Source: Pelomyxa schiedti (lineage: Eukaryota; Evosea; Pelobiontida; Pelomyxidae). From it: a DNA stretch of 64,000 nucleotides. The notes beneath the pieces were generated by a model. That model was not told the DNA's origin. It was given only the letters and a program-made list of their open reading frames with translations, and did not search any database. A program made the position numbers and the translations under genes. Positions 37,505 to 48,130 of this stretch are shown in pieces (the first letter of the stretch is position 1; every line of letters starts with the position of its first letter). The stretch covers positions 1 through 64,000 of the forward strand of contig JAHLWZ010000866.1 of assembly GCA_020536535.1 (NCBI GenBank), in the 5' to 3' direction.

Positions 37505-40500
37505 TCAAGTTTTTCCCTTTGGGGTGCGTTTGGCCTCCAAGGCCTGTTGTAGTGTTGCTTCTAGCTTTTCGACTGTGGCTAGAAGTTCCGCGTTTTCTTT
37601 TGTGACAGATGCCACCTGTGCTATTGTAGTGCTGTAGCTTGTTGTGAGGTGCTCAATGACAGGTCTCAGTGCAACCCAAGCACATACTGAAGCATGCCGA
37701 CGTAGTGCAGCCCGGGTACCCTTCCAGGGACATTCCAGGTCTTCCGCAACGCAGGGGACTTGGAGAGATTCACATACGGCATCGTGTTGTATTGAACTGT
37801 CCTCCCCTTCAAAGTATTCGCCACAGCCCCGCGGACACACTGTTACAAGAATTGGATTGTGGATGATTTGAGGAATCAGGATACACACATGTGCAGTGGG
37901 CATCTACCCAGGGCCCAGGAAAGGACCGGGGTATGAGTTTCTTGCACTGTGGGCAGGGAACAAGCTTCTTTGGGCATGTTTGGTCATGTCTTTCTTGAGC
38001 ATTTAAAACTAGTCTTGTAGCGCAACCCTCATTAGCACATGCTGAATAAAAAATGAGTACACGAGCTCAATGAGGGGAACCATACTCCTTTGGCACCGTG
38101 TGTTATGTGCTGTGACAAAGATTCCATAGGGCATAGACACTGAGCATGTAGGACAAGTTGTAAGTGCCCTGGGGCACCAGCGTCGATGGGAATCTCGATC
38201 CGAAGCCGAAACCCGTAAACCACACCCATTTTCGCACTCTGAAGGAAGTCATTTGAATGCAAGATACAAGGAGAGCAAACGGTCTGGGCAATTCTGAATG
38301 TGGTTGTTTCGTGATTCACATGGTACTCTTCTCTTGCAAGTTGTACAGATGTAGCACAGGGATTTAAGTTTGGCATGCACATACTTAGGAACAACTTTGG
38401 ATATGGTGCTATCATTTATTTCCGATGCACAAGAGCACATTGCACCCTCAAAAAATGTATCCCGCGAAAAGAAAGGAAGACAAGTACCTTATGCGCGCAA
38501 GATAAACACATCATCTCGCCACAGGTGTGAATTACAGGGTTCACTAATGGATTTCTACAAACAAGGCATTCTAATCCCGGTTCCACGTTTATCCTCTGTA
38601 GTTTGTAAATGTACAATTGAAAAAGAGTGATACATACAGACATCTGGGCGACAGATTGCGCCAGTGCCGATTTCGTTTTCCCATCAATAAAAAATAAAAT
38701 GTCCGTGTTTAAACGGTCATTGCCAAGCATGTCTTCAAGAGCGAAGGAATGGCCACTGAAATTGATGTGAGTTGCTAACTAGGAAGTGGAAAAGAGAAGA
38801 CATTGGTGTGGCAGGTTTCGAACACATCAGGTGTATTTCATTTGGTTCAACAGCTCCCAGAAGCATTCTGCTAAGCTTAGTGGTGACAGTGACATATGAA
38901 GCAGTGCGATTCATATAGCACAAAATTGGAGGTGCTGAAGGTGATGTTGACACTATTTGTGAAGGCTGAGTTGTAATTACTGTCGAAGAAGTTGTGGGTG
39001 TGGTTGAAGAAATATCTGTTCGCTCGGATTTCAACGAGGGTTTAGTTGGTGGTTGTGTTGGTGCATCACATGCAATGAAGGAGATAAATAATCTCTGCAA
39101 GTTGCGGTTGTACCATTCTTGTATTGTTCGGAATGGTGCACTCTGCTTTACTTTCTCAAATACTAAGATATCTACCCAACATTACTTAACATGTAAAACT
39201 AAAGGGTAACAAACCTCCATTTACGAGTTCGTTTTCAAATATCGTTTTTGTGGTGTTTACTGGTTTAACAAGGTCTGGTTTGATTTCCTGGTGAAATTAG
39301 AAGCTGCTATGGTGTGGTGTTTTCAACCTCAAAAATGTTAATTTCTTCGTCTGGACTAAGGCCTGCTAGTTGCCGCATGATAATTGCAAGCTCAGATGAG
39401 ATTTGCTTGGGTTGTGCATAGTAACAGCCTATGTACCTGAAAAATGGTGAGGAATCGCATTACACGAAGTAGTATACCGAGGTTCTTTTTGGGTTATAGG
39501 GTTGTAGTATTTGAAGAATAAAAGTGAGTGATGATTAGCATCAGGAAATGCTGCGAAATTTTCCGACTGGTTTCTCATCAGTGATGCATGTTAGAGTTAC
39601 TCAGAATTCATTCACCTGAATTGAAGGAGGCTTGCTTTCTGAGACTTGGGCAAAAATGAATATGTCCGGGTCATTCATCCTTCAGTGGGGTCAGTGTGAA
39701 ACATTCCCAGTAGATGGGTACTACCGTATGATATCATCTGAGGGAGGGACAGGTTCATGGGGCCGTACTGTTAGATTCTGTCTTGTTACGAACATCCACA
39801 GTCTTAGCAAACCCATGTCAACATCAAGCTGCTGTGCACATAATCTCTTGGGAAATGTTATTGAGAGATAGTAGAAATAATTTCAACTTGAAGAGCATTT
39901 CCGGTAATGCCCTGTTTAACTCGGAAACAACACTCAGACTGAAGAGGAATGAGCCCACATCCATGGTGACAGCAAAAGGTTGCCTCAGTAGCAAGCCTAA
40001 CAGAGACCACTAGGAGTGTGTTAAAGGGGAAAACAATGTAGAGTAGATTTACTGGGTGGTGGTGACACTTCAATTCTTATTGGAACAACACAAAAAGTAA
40101 CGGTTTCATTTGCAGAAAAGAAACCAGGATCTTGTTTTAACAGGGAAATCGGAACGAATTCAGTAAAGCCCCAATCCAGTTCCGAGTCAGCGTTGGTGAA
40201 CACATGGCGTGCCTCTATTTTAGTTTTGGCAAAGTGAGATGTGAGAAAGATTTGTGTTCTTAAGTGTATCACACCAAAACGTAGAGTTTTTTCCGAGTCA
40301 ACATTGTGAATCATTTCTACGCGAAATTTTGCCTCCACAGTCCACTCTGGAACTTGGAGTTTGCCTAGTTCCAGGTACACTGCCACATTTCTTTTGACTT
40401 TGTGCTCGTTCCCGCGTGGAAACACGCGCAATCTCCTTTTGGTGATGTTGGCACGAAAGCTACGCTTTCAAGAGATCTGGCCGTACCAACATACGTCTTT

Positions 40501-40623
40501 ATACCACCATTCGTCGCTGCACACGGACTCTTCCTCGCCACTTAAAAACCGAGGAACACAAAACGTGAGCCGACACGGCTCTTGTGGATCTTGTGGGCGG
40601 TCCAGCACCCCACCTCTCAACAT
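37505..40623 (-). CDS. MATH / USP7-type UBL / RING / TRAF-zinc-finger fusion lacking a USP protease domain
   Basis: Start ATG 40621-40623 (MLRGGVLDRPQDPQ). A MATH domain follows: SDEWWYKD-RSFRANITKRRLR, VFPRGNEHK, NVAVYLELGKLQVPEWTVEA, DWGFTEFVPISLLK, GFFSANETVTFCVVPIRIE (to about 40065). After one intron of about 90 nt the protein goes straight into the UBL array typical of USP7: ECCFRVKQGITGNALQVEII, LLRLWMFVTRQNLTVRPHEP, HSLLFFKYYNPITQKEPRYI, EIKPDLVKPVNTTKTIFENE, SAPFRTIQEWYNRNLQRLFI, TSKLSRM-like helix, GHSFALEDMLGNDRLNTDIL. Then, in the same frame, a RING (GLECLVCRNPLVNPVIHTCG, EMMCLSCAHK; about 38560-38490), TRAF-type zinc fingers (TCKRRVPCESRNNHIQNC; GCATRLVLNAQERHDQTCPK; VPCVAEDLECPWKGTRAALR) and a coiled coil (KENAELLATVEKLEATLQQA) ending at 37505. 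No USP Cys or His box exists in the gap. This looks like a deubiquitinase scaffold turned E3 ligase (inference). Confidence 0.8.
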
Positions 40624-40770
40624 TATTTGAAAAAATGAAAGACAGAAAAAAAATTAAAGTGATGGCAACAGTTGCCCGGAGCAGATGCCAAATCTTCCGA
40701 GAAGATCGTAGTTGCGATGAAAATACGAGAGATAGGGCTCTGAATAATAGCAAGGCGATAAGCCCAGATA

Positions 40771-41898
40771 TCACAGGTTTTTGAGCCATGAACATAGCAG
40801 AGAGAAAGTGATAGAGTTGGGTCCAGGAATCAGCAACTGTTGCACAGCTGTTTTTGTGGTTTTGGCTGCTGTTCCCCACAGTACCTCCAAATCATTGGCA
40901 ACTGATTCTGCAGAAACCCATTTGGCAGATACAAGTTCCTTCGGATTGAACTCGACAGACTCAGGCTGGGGAGAAACGGCCGTAACGAGGAATCCCACAA
41001 TCAATTGAGACCCAAATGGCGGTGCCAGAGGCATAGATGCACAATAGGTAAACGTGGAGTCGTCCAGAGCAACACCTGTCTCTTCTTTTACTTCTCTCGC
41101 TGCTCCTTCTTCTAGTGTCTCACCAGGTTCCAAGTATCCAGTTACACATGCATGTACTCCTGTATAAATGTGAGTGGCGAAGCAAAAAAGACAGCTAACC
41201 TGCTTGGTTGTTGCAGACAAGGAGGCATCTCTTCTTATCGGGATGTAAGACGAGGGCTGCTACAATTGGGTCTGTTCGGAGCCAGTGCTGGGCGCAGCAG
41301 GTCAGGTTCTGGCATACCCGGTTTGGAGTGGATGCACTTGAAGTACCGCAACAAGAACCGCACCTGTTGCAGTGCAAGTATGTATAATGAAAGTGAATCA
41401 GGTTTTTTGCCTTTAACTGTTAGTCCTCTAGACAGGAAATTCTTCTTTGGAGAAGTGACTCACAAAAGATATAAACGACGCCTCGGCAGTGTTCATCTTC
41501 CCGGTAACCCTCAGCCAGTTCCCGCCGTTACAAAAGAACGCCGAGTCAGCCATGCCGCACTCCCTAGACTTCACAAAGCCAACCAATGGCTGCGTGACAC
41601 TGCTATTGACCACCACTCCAAGCAACTCAGACCTGCTACTGCACGCCACAGGGATTCTCTTCACGCTCGCCACCCTGCCCAAGACCACTTCCAGCACCCT
41701 GCCTCCGCTGCCTAGATATCCCCTCCTTGTCAAGTCGGCGGCCTCCCACACAAACGTGGTTGCAGAACTCCACCCGTTACGAACGACTACCAGCGGCCAC
41801 ATTTGCTCATCGAACAACACACAGTACTGCTTTGTTGCTGTTGCAGTTGCAGTTGCAGGTGCTGCTGCTGGAATAACTGTCGAATCAGTGGGTGGCAT
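40771..41898 (-). CDS. NudC/NUDT12-like Nudix hydrolase (NADH pyrophosphatase type)
   Basis: The N-terminal domain (MPPTDSTVIPAAAPATATAT, YCVLFDEQMWPLVVVRNG, SSVTQPLVGFVKSRECGMAD, NTAEASFISF) is joined, by an intron with a GTGAGT donor and a GACTAAC branch-like site near 41430, to AKNLIHFHYTYLHCNRCGSC. That starts a zinc ribbon (CNRCGSCC, CQNLTCCAQHWLRTDP). The Nudix box GYLEPGETLEEGAAREVKEE-TGV (about 41130-41065) is canonical. The NudC signature SQPWPFPxS is changed to MPLAPPFGSQL. Such enzymes hydrolyse NADH and NAD to nucleotide monophosphates, and some remove NAD caps from RNA. I chose the first ATG at 41898; the frame is open to 42000. The stop is at 40771. The 5' end overlaps or abuts the start of the divergent F-box/Rab gene. 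Confidence 0.83.
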
Positions 41899-41944
41899 AT
41901 CTTGGTCACATTCATCGCCGCAAGCGACGTGACTCCGCGGGGGG

Positions 41945-43288
41945 GTGCTTGGCACTCGGTCAACGGACAAGCACAGGCGCGTAACCATCAAAAACAACAA
42001 ACGACGAAATCAAAGGAAAAGTGAAACGAGAACGTTCATCAGCCAGCAAACACCGGCACCAAAGTTGGCGCTGGGCGTGGCCGAAGTGGAGGAGATTGCG
42101 CGCAAGCTCCGGGACCCAGCGGACGTGGAGTCGTGCTCCCGGGTGTGCGCGACGTGGCGGGCCGCCACTGCGTCGCCTCGGGCGTGGATGGGTGCCCTCG
42201 GCGGCGCTCTGGGGTTGTCTGAGAATTGGCTGTCGCTCAGGCAAGAGGTGTCTTGGATTTCCGATTTCCCTCTGGCGTCCTCTCGCGCGCACGCGGATGT
42301 TGTTCCGTTTGACGCACCGAGTTTCGAAAAAGGGGCCTTTTGCTTATTCGCGTAAAAAGAATGCCAGGGACGTTTGCTTGGACTGGCTGAGGCTCACGAG
42401 GGCTGAGAGGGAATGCTGCCTCTTGGGTCAGTCTTGGATGCCTTGGATTGAGCCCCAAAGCAAGGCACTACTCAAGTGCATAGTTCTGGGAGAACCTGGC
42501 GTTGGAAAGACATCCCTGGCGCAGTCACTTTTTCAGAGGCACCGTGGGTATTAAATTCATTTCCCAAGGGGCATTTTCTACCACTCGGTCATTCTTCCAA
42601 AGATCGTTACCACGACGTGCACATGGCGCTATTGGAGCTGATTTTTCTGTTTTTGAAATGAACTGGGGTTCTATTCAAGGTATTTGGAATACCTTGGCCT
42701 GTGGCTGATAAATATTCAGTTTGGGATACTGCAGGTCAGGAGAGATTTCAATCACTTGGTACGTGCCACACGTATTAAGCAACTGTCTAAATCCACTTTC
42801 CGTAAGGAGGGACCTTCTACAGGCAAGTTTTTCTGGAACAATCCCGCACTAAAAGTTCCAAGGGGAACTGATTGCGTGATGCTTTGCTACTCCGTCAATG
42901 ATCGGACATCACTTGAGAAGTAGGTATTGCGTTCTTTGTTAAACTAACCTCACAAAAAGACTGCCTTTGTGGAAGCAGAGCTATCACGATGCTGTACCTG
43001 GCGTGTCACGTGCCGTTTTTGGTGTTGTGGGTTGCAAAAGTGACTTGCAGTATAATTGCAAATCCCCGGTTTCCATTAAAGCTGCCAGGTATAAAGTTTT
43101 GTGATCGACGGTGCCAACGAACTCATAGGGCAACAACCAAATCCATAGGAGCGAGATATTGTGGCGAAACAAGTGCACTTGATTGGGTCAACATTAAAGG
43201 CCCATTCTGCTATTTAGCACTGCTTGCTTCCCAGGCTAATAGCTTTCCTATGCCTACTGGATCCAGAGCGAAGTTGTCTTGTTACTGA
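41945..43288 (+). CDS. F-box / Rab7-like GTPase fusion protein
   Basis: The first clear exon (41945-42354) has an F-box: EVEEIARKLRDPADVESCSR, VCATWRAATASPRAW. A 40-nt intron leads to LTRAERECCLLGQSWMPWIE and a GTPase domain: P-loop LKCIVLGEPGVGKTSLAQSL (about 42470-42530), GAIGADFSVFEMNW, VWDTAGQERFQSL (about 42718), FFWNNPALKVPRGTDCVMLC, YSVNDRTSLEK, LPLWKQSYHDAV, VVGCKSDLQ, ATTKSIGARYCGETSALDWV, stop TGA about 43286-43288. IGADF and WDTAGQERFQSLG are Rab7 features. In switch I the Thr before IGADF is Ala, and NKxD reads CKSD. The C-terminus (AKLSCY) lacks a Rab double-Cys or CAAX signal, so membrane attachment is unclear. No in-frame ATG is seen before the F-box, with a TGA at 41930-41932, so a short upstream exon is probably missing from this model. 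Confidence 0.75.
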
Positions 43289-43368
43289 CTGTAATTCTAA
43301 ACACTTGTACTTTACAAACTTTTCACCAAATGGAACGGTCCTTATTGGAGCACAAAAATTTTTGTCTT

Positions 43369-44379
<1,011 letters not shown>

Positions 44380-44536
44380 TTAGCGCATCAATTTCTCCGA
44401 ACTACACCACGTGGTAGGGGCCTACAGTGCCACCTGTAGGACTGTGAGTGCCTGTGTGCATCCATGATTGAACGATTTGTTTTCAAAAGCTTGAATCTCG
44501 TATCTACAAGAAAATTATCGCGTCGGTCTCTTGTTG

Positions 44537-46353
44537 TTACATGATCCAGACGTGCGTCCACAGTGAACTATCCTCGTCAGCATCCAGATCGGCATCAGTG
44601 AGGCCCAGCCTCTTCGTTGATGCTTTGATGTGCAGGTGTGAGGCAATAACAAAGTCCCACAAGTGCTGCTTGACAAACGAAAGTGTCATCTCAGGGTACA
44701 CACGAAGGAGCATCTTCCACGTGCCAACCAAGGAAGTTGATGAATCTATTCCGTGCACGTCAAGCATGGTTTCAAACTTTTGTTGTGTGATGAGTATGTT
44801 TTGAAGGGTAGTTTTTGTCATTGTGGGTACCTCTTTAAGAGTCACATGGAACCTTCTGATCAACCACTCTGAACAGCTGGTCTTGTTGTACTCGATTAAC
44901 CTATGTAGCAAACGGTTGTCATTCCTCTTGACTTGATTTTCGTTCAAGTGGAACTGCTGAATGAACCACTTCACAACTTTTCCTGAATTGACATCATTGT
45001 GTGACAAACCCTGAGCCACGTTTTCAGAAGAGAATCTGACCAGAGACACGATCTGTTTTGCTTGTGAAACACTGCCACGTGAGGCAATTGCATTGACGAC
45101 GTCAGTCTTGTCTTTTTCGGAGAGAATTGAAACATCAAATATATTCAGCAGAATCAGCAAAGCCCCTGGTGCTTTCTGTTGAATGAAATGATGAATAGCA
45201 TCAACCACGCTTTTTTCACTGATATTCGTGACTGTGCAATTCGAAAGGAGCCATTGAATTCCCCCCGTTGCCTCACTCATTAGGAGGTGAACATCGGAGA
45301 AAATTTCATCAGTTAATCTTGGAACTGAATTGACGTGATCCATGACATGGAACTTCTTTTCCAACCACTCTGCAACTGATGTGTTGCTCTGGCGAAGACA
45401 CATGATAAGGCATCGTGTTATTGCCTCTGCTTTCAGTGGTGCCCTCATTTTTGAGAGCAGCGACTCGAGCACCAACACACTGTCTTTTTTGTTCCTGCAT
45501 GCAGAAATGAGTGTGTGAGGTTCAACTGGACCAATGCTGTCACTGAAGTTGGTGATAAACCACTCTGTGAGTTCTTGGTCAGCAATCTCAATGCATGCAC
45601 AATCCAAGTCCTCCTGTGTTGGTTTCAGGGAAAAGCTGTTGATCAGCCACTTGGAACCCTTGGCATTTTTGGAGTCAAAAATCGACCTGAGGCCGGGGTG
45701 GTGTGTCTCTGAAAATTGTTCTTTGATCCACTGACAGCTTTCTTCAACCTGGAATTCACCTGGGCAGCACTCAATGAGCTGCTCAAGCATTATTTGCCCG
45801 TGTTCAGGGGGTTCACTCCCACGGAACAACTCAGTGCAAAACTTCACAACTTCCAAGCTTTGACTGGCAACGAAATGAGCAAGATAACACCCCTTGACAC
45901 AGTTGGCGAGTATTTCACTGCAAGCCGGAACAGCACAAGTGTATGAACTCAGCCACTTGACCACATCAAGGTGGCCCCACCTCACAGCAGCACGGAACGG
46001 CATTGGGAACTCCCAGGGCTCAGTCCCCAGACCCCGAAACGCTGACATCACCCACTTGACAACATCCAGGTTTCCTCCTTTGCAGGCATCATACAACAGG
46101 TTGTATGGTTGGCTTTTGATGCAACGCATCTCTCTCAAGTCATCGATCACGTCGCGGTCACCTGCAGGCCATCTCAGGAGTTCGCAGCCACACCACGGCG
46201 TGTCTCCGCCCTCGACCAGCTCCTTGGCCATGTCGAGGTGTCCCCCTGTTCTCGTGAGCGTTTTGAAGGAATTAAATCCAAGACGTTACGAATTATGGGT
46301 TGTTATCAGACCGCGAAGGTGTGCATTCAATTTACGCAGTAAATGCATATACG

Positions 46354-46410
<57 letters not shown>

Positions 46411-46867
46411 CCAAGCACAGGCCCCTGAGCACAGCGATGCATTCCTTCTTGTTGTTCCTCGTGTGCTTGTTCCTCAGAATCCAATCGATGCATCTCTTGC
46501 TCCCTGCTGCCCCCGCACACATGAGCCCAAAATACCGCGACGTGTTCGGGGTCCCATAATCCCAGTCTCCCTCCTCCAGTTCGCGAACCTTCACATCGGC
46601 ACCGCCTCCCGTGAGCAGCCGGCAGGCCCTCGGCACCAGGGGGAACAGGGCGTCGGCGAGGCCCATGAGCCAATTGCACTGGTCCCTCATCAGTGGCACC
46701 CCGCGATTGTGGGACGGAGACACGATCGCGGGTTCGACGAAGTTTTCCCACACGACTCGCGACACCGTCATCACCCACCGGGCGTCATTGTCCCGTTCCT
46801 GACCTCCAAGCCCACACATGTTGTTATTACGGAATGTTGCGTACAGTGGCTGCAGCCTCGCCATCAT
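44537..46867 (-). CDS. Ankyrin-like helical repeat protein (copy 2)
   Basis: Exon 1 runs 46867-46411 and exon 2 from 46245 to the stop at 44537; the intron holds a TA/CA microsatellite. The protein has the same layout as the gene at 8496-10785: a conserved N-terminal region (RNNKKECIAVLRGLCLG), then ankyrin-like units (LDVVKWVMSAF, LDVVKWLSSYT, SKWLINSFSLKP, LTEWFITNFSDSIG, VAEWLEKKFHVMDH, IQWLLSNCTVTNIS, KVVKWFIQQFHLNE, SEWLIRRFHVTLKE) and the C-terminus TLSFVKQHLWDFVIASHLHI, LGLTDADLDADEDS. This copy is uninterrupted where copy 1 has a stop or extra intron. Start is one of two adjacent ATGs (46867 or 46864). Function is unknown. The copies are about 36 kb apart in opposite orientation. Confidence 0.82.
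46354..46411. repeat. Compound (TA)n(CA)n microsatellite inside an intron
   Basis: About 40 nt of TA repeats followed by about 16 nt of CA repeats, lying within the single intron of ankyrin-like copy 2. The intron of copy 1 has only a short GTGTGTCTGTATATG in the same place. Confidence 0.95.
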
Positions 46868-47168
46868 GTTGGGGGTTTTTTTCTTGGAAAACCTCTGTTG
46901 TGGTGTTGTGGTTGGCTGGTTGAAACAAGGAACCACTTAGTTAAGACAAATCCAAAGTGTCCGCACATTCCCCAATTTGGATGGCTCGGGGAGATTTGAT
47001 TGGTGCTATCCTCGTTACTCCAGTCAATTCGTCTAGTCGAATCCAATTTCTGTCTCGAAAATTAAGCGGTTGCCCGGGCAATTGTGTCTAGTAAGCAATA
47101 ATTATCCAAATCAAAAAAAAAACATAAAACAAAAAAAACAAGCCTACAACACCGCGGATCTGCGACTA
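46868..47168. other. Divergent intergenic region
   Basis: About 300 bp between the starts of ankyrin-like copy 2 (minus) and the small unknown gene (plus). It contains A-rich tracts (47110-47145) and must hold both promoters. No coding or RNA feature is seen. Confidence 0.5.
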
Positions 47169-47553
47169 ATGCCGTATCGCCTTGTTATTTCCATCTCAGA
47201 GATCGAGGAGTTAGGTACGTGTCACAGTGTGGAAGGCCTGAGGCGAAACGCCGTGACTGGCTCCGTCGAGCGCATCGACAGGAACATCCTCCTGTGCGCC
47301 GAAGGCTGTCTTCTTCCCCGCATCGGGCAAAGTATTGGGGTGGTCGACGCGTTCACCAACACGATCACGGAGTAAGTTTATCTTTCCAATTGTATTCTGA
47401 TCTCGTTTGCGTGCGCAAATTTCTTACTTGGCATTTGCTAGATCTGAGAGCAACACCACTTTTGACGTTCTGGTTGTTGAGAAGTATGACGTTCTTCCAA
47501 GGGGGTATACTTTCCCGGGAGTCACCGAGTTGGTAATGAGGCCCTCGAAGTGA
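47169..47553 (+). CDS. Small protein of unknown function
   Basis: Two exons: ATG 47169 to about 47370 (MPYRLVISISEIEELGTCHS, NAVTGSVERIDRNILLCAEG, CLLPRIGQSIGVVDAFTNTI) and about 47442-47553 (SNTTFDVLVVEKYDVLPRGY, TFPGVTELVMRPSK). The intron has GTAAGT and TTTGCTAG ends. The product is about 105 residues. The alternation of short beta-like stretches would suit a single OB-fold, such as small telomere or replication factors, but no family motif is visible and I do not assign one. A second intron starting at about 47549 would give a slightly different end (about 47624). Confidence 0.5.
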
Positions 47554-48130
47554 TGTTAGTATTGCATTCCTTTGATTAGTAATTTTTGTAGTATCCATCT
47601 CCCGTTTTCTCCCTCAACTAAGTGACAAAAATGACAGGGTACCAGCTCCACTGACTTGGGACTGTCTAAAACTACTACTCAAAAATAAATAGATTTTTGC
47701 CTGAGTGAAGAAGTTTTGTTTGTTTACAACCCGGGAAAAAATCTCCGGCAGTCCTTGCTCTCAGAGGCCGCTGGTCCATGTGTTCTATCCAGTGTTAACC
47801 TTATGATCACTATTATACAGCAGTTATTGTTGTAATTGGAATTCCAGGAATACCCAATCCTCCTGCTGGCAGGCTCAGTTTCGTTAAGAACCTAACTAAC
47901 ACACTCACAAAAAAATTCATTTTTTTGGATTTCCTTGTTATTGCTCCAATAAAAAAATGGGAAGGTATTACCTGTTTGTCAGCTAATCCATGATTTCATT
48001 GTGCACCTTGTCAAGAAGTTCTCGCGTGAGACAAGACAGATAGTGGGGAGAGTTGTACAGTAACTAGAAAGTTCCGGAAACAAGTCCGCGACTAGTCAAA
48101 GTTAGTTTGGAGAAAACAACATAATCAGGG
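47554..48130. other. Gene-poor stretch before the retroelement
   Basis: Short frames only, for example a coding-like piece near 47690-47810 (EEVLFVYNPGKNLRQSLLSE) and another near 47830-47900 (IGIPGIPNPPAGRLSFVKN), both quickly interrupted. They may be exons of an unrecognised small gene or old repeat sequence. No long terminal repeat is obvious. Confidence 0.35.

Noticed and set aside
37505-38730. A separate RING/TRAF-zinc-finger gene distinct from the MATH/UBL gene
   Set aside because: The RING exon continues in frame from the last UBL exon (both with and without the 42-nt GTATGT intron), there is no intergenic gap, and the ATG near 38,710 lies inside the UBL block. It remains the main alternative and is listed as the refuting outcome.
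38032-40623. A catalytically active USP7 deubiquitinase
   Set aside because: No Cys box (GLxNxGNTCYxN) or His box is found on either strand between the MATH and UBL parts, and there is no room for a roughly 330-residue domain.
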